From Alkalibacillus silvisoli (GTDB lineage Bacteria; Bacillota; Bacilli; Bacillales; Alkalibacillaceae): 51,042 nt of DNA. The stretch covers positions 1 through 51,042 of the forward strand of contig NZ_BAAACZ010000030.1 of assembly GCF_039521975.1 (NCBI RefSeq), written 5' to 3'. Positions 1-7,083 of this stretch are shown here, in pieces. Within the stretch, counting starts at the first letter, position 1. The number at the start of each line of letters is the position of its first letter. The notes under the pieces are model-generated. The model did not search any database. It saw only the letters and a program-made list of their open reading frames with translations, and was not told the DNA's origin. A program made the position numbers and the translations under genes.

Positions 1-190
1 TTAACTTAAATCAAGTGATAAAACGCGTCTTCGACTTTGGTTGATTCTTATCTAGTTTTGAAGGTATTGAAACCTTTTAAAAATGTTTAAAAGAGTTTAA
101 GAAAAATGAATTAAAGCTCTTGCATTTTTACTCGAAGGTGAATATAATATAATTTGTTACAGCAAATAAGACATGTTTAACTAATTTTTG
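1..190 (+). other. 23S-5S rRNA spacer
   Basis: No ORF or tRNA is visible. The first five bases (TTAAC) could be the last bases of 23S rRNA, which in Bacillus ends in CTTAACC. The motif TTATCTAGTTTTGAAGG at 49-65 resembles sequence found just downstream of Bacillus 23S genes. The reading rests on position in front of 5S and on remembered similarity. Confidence 0.6.
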
Positions 191-306
191 TCCGGTGGTT
201 ATGGCAGAGAGGTCACACCTGTTCCCATGCCGAACACAGCAGTTAAGCTCTCTAGCGCCGATGGTAGTTGGGGTTTTTCCCCTGCGAGAGTAGGACGCCG
301 CCGGGC
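191..306 (+). rRNA. 5S ribosomal RNA
   Basis: Structural RNA of the large ribosomal subunit. The sequence matches the Bacillus 5S pattern along its whole length: GGTCACACCTGTTCCCATGC, CCGAACACAGCAGTTAAGCT, then GAGAGTAGGACGCCGCC. The 5' TCCGGTGG pairs with the 3' CCGCCGGG to close the molecule. It is followed directly by the tRNA cluster, so this is the end of an rRNA operon. Confidence 0.95.
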
Positions 307-340
307 TAATTATTTCTCCTTCCTGGACAGTTTTAAATAT

Positions 341-415
341 TCCAGCGTAGCTCAGTGGTAGAGCAGTTGGCTGTTAACCAATTGGTCGCAGGTTCGAATC
401 CTGCCGCTGGAGCCA
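341..415 (+). tRNA. tRNA-Asn (GTT)
   Basis: A 7-bp acceptor stem (TCCAGCG/CGCTGGA), TTCGAATC T-loop, anticodon GTT in CTGTTAACC and encoded CCA. It is the first tRNA after 5S, as in the Bacillus trnD order. Confidence 0.97.
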
Positions 416-422
416 TTTTTCT

Positions 423-514
423 GGAGAGCTGTCCGAGTGGTCGAAGGAGCACGATTGGAAATCGTGTAGGCCGCCAACGCGGTCTCGAGGGTTCGAATCC
501 CTCGCTCTCCGCCA
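423..514 (+). tRNA. tRNA-Ser (GGA)
   Basis: Class II tRNA with a long variable arm. Anticodon GGA lies within GATTGGAAATC, and the acceptor GGAGAGC pairs with GCTCTCC. CCA is encoded. Confidence 0.97.
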
Positions 515-529
515 TAGATCTTTATATAC

Positions 530-601
530 GGCCCATTGGTCAAGTGGTTAAGACACCGCCCTTTCACGGCGGTAACAGGGGTTCGAATCCCCTATGGGTC
601 A
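530..601 (+). tRNA. tRNA-Glu (TTC)
   Basis: Anticodon TTC in CCTTTCACGG. The acceptor GGCCCAT pairs with ATGGGTC through one G-U pair. CCA is not encoded and must be added after transcription, unlike at most neighbours. Confidence 0.95.
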
Positions 602-607
602 TTTCTC

Positions 608-683
608 GGAGGATTAGCTCAGCTGGGAGAGCACTTGCCTTACAAGCAAGGGGTCGGTGGTTCGAGCCCGCCATCCTCCACCA
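608..683 (+). tRNA. tRNA-Val (TAC)
   Basis: Anticodon TAC in CCTTACAAG. The acceptor GGAGGAT pairs with ATCCTCC and CCA is encoded. Confidence 0.97.
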
Positions 684-708
684 TTTCTAATAATGTCATT
701 ATTTTTAA

Positions 709-972
<264 letters not shown>

Positions 973-1049
973 AATTATATTACCGTAACTACATTGAAAT
1001 ACTACTATGTAAGGTGATATCGGGAGCAACCTAGGTTGCAACCAATAAT

Positions 1050-1126
1050 GGTCCGGTAGTTCAGTTGGTTAGAATGCCTGCCTGTCACGCAGGAGGTCGC
1101 GGGTTCGAGTCCCGTCCGGACCGCCA
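1050..1126 (+). tRNA. tRNA-Asp (GTC)
   Basis: Anticodon GTC in CCTGTCACG. The acceptor GGTCCGG pairs with CCGGACC and CCA is encoded. Confidence 0.97.
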
Positions 1127-1176
1127 CTTTTATAATTACATAGCGTGAATTTCACAATTTTATTTATTAATTATCT

Positions 1177-1466
1177 GGCTCGGTAGCTAAGCGTAAACAT
1201 CAATGAACCACATCCGTGTAGCTTTGCGAGCAAGAAGACATCTAAGAAAAACAAAAGTCTGTGAGCACACAAATGCTTCATAAGTAAGCGTGAGTTCTAC
1301 AATATTATTTACTGTTTATTTGGCTCGGTAGCTAAGCGTAAACATCAATGAACCACATCCGTGTAGCTTTGCGAGCAAGAAGACATCTAAGAAAAACAAA
1401 AGTCTGTGAGCACACAAATGCTTCATAAGTAAGCGTGAGTTCTACAATATTATTTACTGTTTATTT
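1177..1466 (+). repeat. two identical 145-bp tandem repeats, each starting with a tRNA-Phe 5' fragment
   Basis: The units 1177-1321 and 1322-1466 look identical base for base. Each begins GGCTCGGTAGCT, the first 12 bases of the real tRNA-Phe that follows at 1467, then diverges into AAGCGTAAACATC. A more degenerate copy of the unit's 3' part precedes them at about 1141-1176. Together with 1127-1140 this explains the 340-bp gap between tRNA-Asp and tRNA-Phe. No ORF is credible here. Confidence 0.92.
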
Positions 1467-1542
<76 letters not shown>

Positions 1543-1549
1543 TGTGTTT

Positions 1550-1635
1550 GGAGGGGTAGCGAAGTTGGCCAAACGCGGCGGACTGTAAATCCGCTCCCTT
1601 TGGGTTCGGCGGTTCGAATCCGTCCCCCTCCACCA
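1550..1635 (+). tRNA. tRNA-Tyr (GTA)
   Basis: Class II tRNA with a long variable arm and anticodon GTA in GACTGTAAATC. The acceptor GGAGGGG pairs with CCCCTCC and CCA is encoded. Confidence 0.97.
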
Positions 1636-1655
1636 TTTAAATAAATTAAAAACGT

Positions 1656-1729
1656 AGGGGTATAGTTTAATGGTAAAACGAAGGTCTCCAAAACCTTTGA
1701 TGTGGGTTCGATTCCTACTACCCCTGCCA
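1656..1729 (+). tRNA. tRNA-Trp (CCA)
   Basis: Anticodon CCA in GGTCTCCAAAACC. The acceptor AGGGGTA pairs with TACCCCT and CCA is encoded. Confidence 0.97.
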
Positions 1730-1738
1730 TTTTTATAT

Positions 1739-1812
1739 GGCGGTCGTGGCGAAGGGGTTAACGCACCGGATTGTGGCTCCGGCACTCGTGGGTTCGATTC
1801 CCACCGATCGCC
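1739..1812 (+). tRNA. tRNA-His (GTG)
   Basis: Anticodon GTG in GGATTGTGGCTCC. An extra G at 1739 precedes the acceptor GCGGTCG and would pair with C73, the tRNA-His signature. CCA is not encoded. Confidence 0.95.
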
Positions 1813-1818
1813 CTTTTT

Positions 1819-1893
1819 TGGGCCATAGCCAAGCGGTAAGGCAACGGGTTTTGGTCTCGTGATTCCCAGGTTCGAATCCTGGTGGCCCAGCCA
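1819..1893 (+). tRNA. tRNA-Gln (TTG)
   Basis: Anticodon TTG in GGTTTTGGTCTC. The acceptor TGGGCCA pairs with TGGCCCA and CCA is encoded. Confidence 0.96.
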
Positions 1894-1899
1894 TTATAT

Positions 1900-1974
1900 G
1901 CGGAAGTAGTTCAGCGGTAGAACACCACCTTGCCAAGGTGGGGGTCGCGGGTTCGAATCCCGTCTTCCGCTCCA
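1900..1974 (+). tRNA. tRNA-Gly (GCC)
   Basis: Anticodon GCC in CCTTGCCAAGG. The acceptor GCGGAAG pairs with CTTCCGC and CCA is encoded. Confidence 0.97.
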
Positions 1975-2013
1975 GTATCACATTATTTGTATGTCGATCA
2001 TACTGTATACGGT

Positions 2014-2087
<74 letters not shown>

Positions 2088-2109
2088 AAATTATAAGAAT
2101 ACATAATCC

Positions 2110-2147
2110 AAAGTTGGTAAACAAACTTTTTGTTTATCAACTTTTTT
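2110..2147 (+). terminator. terminator of the rRNA/tRNA operon
   Basis: Stem AAAGTTGGTAAAC pairs with GTTTATCAACTTT around a short loop and runs into a T tract, 22 bases after the last tRNA. Confidence 0.85.
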
Positions 2148-2187
2148 TGTTTTATTTGAAATATTATTTTAATAATTAAATGTACGA

Positions 2188-2216
2188 TTGACACAAAAAA
2201 TTAATAAGGTTATAAT
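2188..2216 (+). promoter_or_regulatory. consensus sigma-A promoter of the murQ operon
   Basis: Perfect TTGACA at 2188-2193 and perfect TATAAT at 2211-2216 with a 17-bp spacer. Transcription should start near 2223, about 80 bases before murQ. Confidence 0.85.
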
Positions 2217-2261
2217 TATTATAAATTTTCAGTTAAATTAATTTACTTAATTATTTAAATA

Positions 2262-2275
2262 TGAAAGCGTTTACT
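2262..2275 (+). promoter_or_regulatory. CcpA operator (cre site)
   Basis: TGAAAGCGTTTACT matches the Bacillus cre consensus TGWAARCGYTWNCW at every position. It lies about 40 bases downstream of the predicted start site, where bound CcpA would act as a roadblock. I infer carbon catabolite repression of the operon. Confidence 0.8.
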
Positions 2276-2301
2276 ATAATACTAAGGAGATCGGGTAACT
2301 G

Positions 2302-3216
2302 ATGGACTTATCTAATTTACTTACAGAACAAAGAAATGAAAAAAGTATGAACTTAGACCAACTAAATACTTATGATATTTTAAAAACGATTCACCGAGAA
2401 GATCAAAAGGTTGAAAAAGCAGTTGAGGAAGTACTGCCAGAAATAAATGAGGTCGTTGAGAATGTGTATAAACGCTTAGCGAGTGGCGGCCGTTTATTTT
2501 ATGTAGGTGCTGGTACGAGTGGAAGGTTAGGTTTTTTAGATTCATCTGAATGTCCACCAACTTTTATGACGTCACCTGAAACGGTACAAACTTTAATGGC
2601 TGGTGGCATTGATGCTTTTTTTGAAGCTGTTGAAGGGTCAGAGGATCATGAAGAACAAGGTGAGAAAGATATCGCCCGGAAAAATATTACCGATTTAGAT
2701 GTCGTACTTGGAATCACAGCAAGTGGGAGAACGCCTTATCCTATTGGTTCTTTAAAGTATGCACAATCAAAAGGGGCTTACACCGTTTCACTGACTTGTA
2801 ATAAAAATTCAGTGATTAGTCATCACGCTAATGCAGCGATTGAAGTATTAGTTGGACCTGAAGTATTAACTGGATCAACTAGAATGAAAGCTGCAACTGC
2901 GCATAAAATGGTCTTAAATATGATTAGTACAACGACAATGGTGAAGCTAGGGAAGGTCTATGAAAATTTAATGGTAGATGTACAGGCAAGTAATTATAAA
3001 TTAATGAATCGGGCAAGACGAATTATTATGGATCTTACAGACGTTTCTTATGATGAGGCAGACCGTGTATTAGCTGCAACAGATAATCAGGTTAAACCAG
3101 CACTCGTCATGCTTAAAAGCGGTGTTAATTATGAAGAGGCTAAAAAGGCGATTACAAAATCTGATGGTTATGTAAGAGAAGCGATCAATTATGCTGTTGG
3201 TAAAAGTGATGTTTGA
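2302..3216 (+). CDS. murQ: N-acetylmuramic acid 6-phosphate etherase
   Basis: Cleaves the lactyl ether of MurNAc-6-phosphate to give GlcNAc-6-phosphate and D-lactate, the cytoplasmic step of peptidoglycan-sugar recycling. The 304-residue length is normal for the family. The SIS fold carries GAGTSGRLG at 69-77, ECPPTF at 83-88 and GSTRMKAATA in the second half. Glu83 and Glu114 fall at the positions of the catalytic pair known for E. coli MurQ. The start is supported by AAGGAG 9 bases upstream. It is the first gene of the cre-controlled operon with the ABC importer genes. The usual partner is a PTS permease; here an ABC system takes that place. Confidence 0.96.
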   Translation: MDLSNLLTEQRNEKSMNLDQLNTYDILKTIHREDQKVEKAVEEVLPEINEVVENVYKRLASGGRLFYVGAGTSGRLGFLDSSECPPTFMTSPETVQTLMAGGIDAFFEAVEGSEDHEEQGEKDIARKNITDLDVVLGITASGRTPYPIGSLKYAQSKGAYTVSLTCNKNSVISHHANAAIEVLVGPEVLTGSTRMKAATAHKMVLNMISTTTMVKLGKVYENLMVDVQASNYKLMNRARRIIMDLTDVSYDEADRVLAATDNQVKPALVMLKSGVNYEEAKKAITKSDGYVREAINYAVGKSDV

Positions 3217-3281
3217 AATCGCATTGGTAGATAACTATTAATGCGTTTCATATATTAAAAAGTAAAAAGGGGGAGGACACG

Positions 3282-4667
3282 TTGAACAATATGTTCAAAG
3301 GTCACTACTTATTAGTATTAATGTCAGTATTGTTTTTGATCTTTGCGGTTGGTTGTGCTCCAGATGAGGCACCAATTGATGATGGTGAAGGCGAACCATC
3401 GGAAGAAGAGGAAACAACTGACGAAGATGAAACAGGGGATGCAGATGCTACTGATGGTGAAGTTAGTGGCGAGTTAGAAATTCAATACTTTGTTGGAGGA
3501 TATGGAGATTCATGGTGGAAAGAAGTAATTGAAGACTTTGAAGCTCAATATCCAGATGTAGAAGTTGTTGAACATGCAGGGGCAAATATTAATGAAGAAA
3601 TGAGAACGCGCTGGGTTTCTGAGGATCCACCTGATGTTGTTTACATCGATGGAGCAGGTTCAAGTGAAACTCAAATGGTAGAAGATGGCCAGTTAATGAA
3701 TTTAACTGAGTGGGCAGAGGATATCGAATTAGAAGACGGTTCACCTTTAGTGGACAGCTTTATTGCTGAGCCATCAACATACGATGGTGAGTTATATAGC
3801 TTACCATTAGTATTCGATGCATGGGGTACTTGGTATGATATGGCTCGATTTGATGAGCATGGGTATGAAGTACCTAGTGATTTTGAAGGCTTTATGAGCA
3901 CAATGGGTGACATTCAAGATAATGAAGATATTGAGCCTTTTGTTACAACAGGTCAACACCCTTATTATTTCTCTAGAGGTATGTTATATCCAGCCTTTGG
4001 TGCTTACGGTGGAAATGAGCTTTTAGCTGATATTATTCAAGGTGAAGAAGGCGCTTGGGAAACGGGTGAAGCTGTAGAAATTATGGAAAACGTTGAGCGT
4101 ATGGTGGATGCTGGTTATGTTGATTCAGGTTTAGGTGCATTAAACCATACACAATCACAAATGAACTTCTTATTACATGATAATGCCTTTATTCCAGTCG
4201 GTTTCTGGTTACCAAATGAAATGGAAGGTGACACACCAGAAGACTTACAATATGGTTTTATTCCATCACCAATGAATCCTGAAGGCGAACCTATGGCAAT
4301 CGTACCTGACTTAAGGCCTTTAGCAATTGCTGAGGAAGCTTCTAATCCTGAAGCAGCAAAAGCATTTGTTGAGTTCGTGTTCACTCGTGAATATGCTGAG
4401 TTATTCTCAGAGCATACGGGTGCAATTATGAACTTAGAAGATGTTGATTTATCGAATAACCCAGATGTACCTGAATATTTAATTGAGGCAAATGAAATGA
4501 TTAATGATCCAGAACAAGTTCAAATCTACTATATGCCTCACCCAATGAGTGCAGACTTAGAAACACCATTAAGTGACTCACTAGTGTCATTACTACTAGG
4601 AAATATTACAGCTGAAGAGTTTATTGAAGAGGCTGAGGAGGCAGCTGCGGGTTACCGCGGTGAATAA
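3282..4667 (+). CDS. sugar ABC transporter substrate-binding lipoprotein
   Basis: Extracytoplasmic solute-binding protein of family 1 that delivers a sugar to the membrane permeases. The TTG start at 3282 follows GGGGGAGG. A signal peptide ends in the lipobox VGC with Cys25 as lipid anchor. Residues 26-65 are an Asp/Glu-rich linker, followed by the binding fold. The acidic composition suits a halophile. Downstream of murQ the ligand is probably MurNAc, a muropeptide sugar or another amino sugar, which I infer from context. A stem-loop separates the gene from its permeases and could raise its expression over theirs. Confidence 0.9.
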   Translation: MNNMFKGHYLLVLMSVLFLIFAVGCAPDEAPIDDGEGEPSEEEETTDEDETGDADATDGEVSGELEIQYFVGGYGDSWWKEVIEDFEAQYPDVEVVEHAGANINEEMRTRWVSEDPPDVVYIDGAGSSETQMVEDGQLMNLTEWAEDIELEDGSPLVDSFIAEPSTYDGELYSLPLVFDAWGTWYDMARFDEHGYEVPSDFEGFMSTMGDIQDNEDIEPFVTTGQHPYYFSRGMLYPAFGAYGGNELLADIIQGEEGAWETGEAVEIMENVERMVDAGYVDSGLGALNHTQSQMNFLLHDNAFIPVGFWLPNEMEGDTPEDLQYGFIPSPMNPEGEPMAIVPDLRPLAIAEEASNPEAAKAFVEFVFTREYAELFSEHTGAIMNLEDVDLSNNPDVPEYLIEANEMINDPEQVQIYYMPHPMSADLETPLSDSLVSLLLGNITAEEFIEEAEEAAAGYRGE

Positions 4668-4674
4668 AAGTAGC

Positions 4675-4708
4675 TGTATGGAATGTAGCGCAGTCTACAT
4701 TCCATACA
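4675..4708 (+). terminator. intra-operon stem-loop after the binding-protein gene
   Basis: TGTATGGAATGTAG pairs perfectly with CTACATTCCATACA over a 6-base loop and runs into TTTTTATC. It looks like a leaky terminator or mRNA-stabilising hairpin, common between binding protein and permeases in ABC operons. The rest of the gap to 4849 shows no gene. Confidence 0.8.
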
Positions 4709-4849
4709 TTTTTATCAAACTTTTAATAAAAGTGCCATTTATATTTTCGCCATTAGTTAAATCATTCTCATAATGAGCTAGTTTTTTAATACATATAAAT
4801 AAGCCTTTTCCTTTAGGACAAATAACCTGACATACGAAAGAGTGATTGT

Positions 4850-5743
4850 ATGGTACAGAGTAAAAAACAGAAATATTTATTTTTAGCGTTTTGTTTAATT
4901 CCAACCTTTATTATGTTTAGCATTTTTACATTATATCCTTTGTTTAGTGGACTTTATTATTCATTTTTTGAATGGTCGGGGGCTTCTCAAACTAGAGAAT
5001 TTGTCGGCTTTGATAATTATACTAGACTTTTCAACGATGACATTATTCCTGCTACAATTTGGCATGATTACTTTTTAGTTATTACCAAAGTAGTTGGGAT
5101 CATGATTATGGCATTATTTATTGCAGTTGCACTAACCCAGCTTAAGATTAAAGAAGCACCATTTTATCGTATAATATTCTTCTTCCCGAATATTATGTCA
5201 GTTGTTGTAATTGGTATTCTTTGGACATTTATCTATAATCCGAATCTAGGTTTAGTAAACTCAGGATTAGAGATGATTGGTTTGGAAGAGTGGACTAGGC
5301 CTTGGCTTGGTAGTGAAAGGTGGGCTTTACCGAGTTTGGTATTGCCATCAATTTGGGCTGGTATTGGTCTGTTTATGCTGTTACTAATGGGTGGTATAGC
5401 GAATATATCGAAAAGTAACTATGAAGCCGCTCGTATTGATGGGGCAAATGAGTGGCAACAGTTTTGGCATGTCACTTTACCACTTATTTGGCCGCAAATT
5501 AAGATTTCAATTTTATATATTGTTATTACAACATTGAACGGTTCATTTATCATTGTTCAAGTAATGACTGGTGGTGGGCCGAACAATTCGACACACGTCA
5601 TGGGTTCATATTTATACCAGCAAGCATTCAATCAGTATAACTTCGGCTATGGTGCAACAATTGGTGTTATGATTCTAGTTATTTCACTGATTACAATTAT
5701 CATTCTACAATTCTTATTAAAAAGAGAAAAAGTTGAATACTAA
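4850..5743 (+). CDS. sugar ABC transporter permease (MalF/UgpA type)
   Basis: First of two membrane subunits of a CUT1-family carbohydrate importer. It has about six membrane helices and the cytoplasmic EAA loop EAARIDGANEWQQFWHVTLP near residue 190, which docks the ATPase. The length of 297 is typical. The start codon ATG at 4850 has only a weak ribosome site (GAAAGAGTG). It forms an operon with the second permease, 14 bases away. No ATPase gene is present in the operon, so a shared MsmX-type ATPase elsewhere is expected. Confidence 0.93.
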   Translation: MVQSKKQKYLFLAFCLIPTFIMFSIFTLYPLFSGLYYSFFEWSGASQTREFVGFDNYTRLFNDDIIPATIWHDYFLVITKVVGIMIMALFIAVALTQLKIKEAPFYRIIFFFPNIMSVVVIGILWTFIYNPNLGLVNSGLEMIGLEEWTRPWLGSERWALPSLVLPSIWAGIGLFMLLLMGGIANISKSNYEAARIDGANEWQQFWHVTLPLIWPQIKISILYIVITTLNGSFIIVQVMTGGGPNNSTHVMGSYLYQQAFNQYNFGYGATIGVMILVISLITIIILQFLLKREKVEY

Positions 5744-5757
5744 AGGGGGGAGTCGCA

Positions 5758-6600
5758 ATGAGAAGAACATTTGGTGAAATGCTGGTTAGGTCAGGAATTA
5801 GATTGCCTTTAATATTATGGTCTTTAGCTGTTTTATATCCGATTTTTTGGATGTTTTTAGGATCGTTTAAAACAAATGCTGAAATATATGCTAATCCGTG
5901 GGGAATTCCTGAACAGTTTAACTTTGATAACTTCATAACAGCATGGACAGATTATAATATTGATACAAGTGTATTTAATAGTTTAATAGTAACAGGTATT
6001 GGCGCGTTATTATGCCTTGTTCTTGCGATTCCTACTGCATACGCACTTGAGCGGATCCGTTTTAAAGGAAGTCAAATGTTATTTACGTTATACATTTCAG
6101 CGATGATGATCCCAATGGTGTTAGGTTGGATTCCATTATTCTTCTTATTAGCTCAGTTTAATATGTTAGATAATATTTTTGGTTTAGCTATTGTTTATGC
6201 AATCTCGCAATTGCCTTTTACGATATTCGTGTTAACGAGCTTTATGGGGACAATTCCTAAATCATTAGAAGAGTCTGCTGCAATAGATGGTATGTCTCCA
6301 TATGGCGTACTCTGGAAAATTGTCACGCCTTTAACCATGTCAGGGATTATAACGGTTACGATCATGAATGCGATACAATTTTGGAATGAGTACTTCATGG
6401 CATTAATTTTCTTGCAGTCTAGTGAAAACTATACATTAGCACTAGCAATCGACTTTATTAGTAATGAAGCACAATATACGAATGCTTGGGGCGTATTATT
6501 TGCCAGCTTAGTGTTCGCGATTGTACCGGTGATCATCTTATATGCTATCTTTCAGCGTCGTATTACGAAAGGGATGGCAGAAGGTGCGATTAAAGGTTAA
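5758..6600 (+). CDS. sugar ABC transporter permease (MalG/UgpE type)
   Basis: Second membrane subunit, pairing with the preceding permease. It has six predicted helices and the EAA-loop variant EESAAIDGMSPYGVLWKIV near residue 180. The C-terminus RRITKGMAEGAIKG is typical of the family. The ribosome site is AAGGGGGGAG. It is the last gene of the operon and is followed by a terminator. The importer should feed the sugar that MurQ processes, although the substrate cannot be read from the sequence. Confidence 0.94.
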   Translation: MRRTFGEMLVRSGIRLPLILWSLAVLYPIFWMFLGSFKTNAEIYANPWGIPEQFNFDNFITAWTDYNIDTSVFNSLIVTGIGALLCLVLAIPTAYALERIRFKGSQMLFTLYISAMMIPMVLGWIPLFFLLAQFNMLDNIFGLAIVYAISQLPFTIFVLTSFMGTIPKSLEESAAIDGMSPYGVLWKIVTPLTMSGIITVTIMNAIQFWNEYFMALIFLQSSENYTLALAIDFISNEAQYTNAWGVLFASLVFAIVPVIILYAIFQRRITKGMAEGAIKG

Positions 6601-6613
6601 AATAATTAGTCTT

Positions 6614-6643
6614 AAAATCCTCTGTGTAAGCAGAGGATTTTTT
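6614..6643 (+). terminator. terminator of the murQ-ABC operon
   Basis: AAAATCCTCTG pairs with CAGAGGATTTT over a short loop, ending in a T run. Confidence 0.9.
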
Positions 6644-6765
6644 GATACACTTAAGATAGAATAATAGAAAGTGCTTGTTTTTTATTTTTATATCATCTAT
6701 ACTGTAATCAAACATCAACATATAGATGTTTGTTTTAATTTCAAAACTATATATAGTGTTATAGC

Positions 6766-6945
6766 TTGTGTTGATGCCTTTAAAAGGCTTAAAAGGGAAT
6801 TTGGTGAGAAACCAATACTGCCCCCGCAACTGTAAACGTGACGAAATGGAAAACCACTTTATAAGGTTAGTGTTTGCTACTTATAAGGGAAGGTCCAGAT
6901 TAGGAAGAAGCGTAAGTCAGGAGACCTGTCTACATGAGCCGAGTT
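6766..6945 (+). promoter_or_regulatory. cobalamin (adenosylcobalamin) riboswitch
   Basis: Carries the B12-box features: an AGGGAA segment with GGTG(A)GAAACC, CCCCCGCAACTGTAA, and AAGTCAGGAGACCTG near the 3' end. An expression-platform terminator follows at 7037. Known members of this family turn genes off when cobalamin is bound. Here the target is a B12-independent ribonucleotide reductase. Confidence 0.93.
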
Positions 6946-7036
6946 ACATTTTCTTCGGGGTGATAAGAGAATGAAGCGACTTGTCATACATATTGGCCTA
7001 AATACCAGCCAAAGTATACTCTTGCTGTCGTTTTAT

Positions 7037-7073
7037 TCGCTTCCCCCCCCGTGGAGGCGATTTTTTATTTTTA
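7037..7073 (+). terminator. riboswitch expression-platform terminator
   Basis: TCGCTTCC pairs with GGAGGCGA across a C-rich loop and is followed by TTTTTTATTTTT. It sits between the B12 aptamer and nrdA, so termination with ligand bound would silence nrdAB. Confidence 0.85.
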
Positions 7074-7083
7074 GGAGGATTAT

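Noticed and set aside
1177..1466. Extra functional tRNA-Phe genes in the 145-bp units
   Set aside because: Only about the first 12 bases match; no cloverleaf can be formed.
4695..4904. Minus-strand ORF of 69 codons behind the binding-protein gene
   Set aside because: It overlaps the stem-loop and the permease start and has no clear ribosome site.
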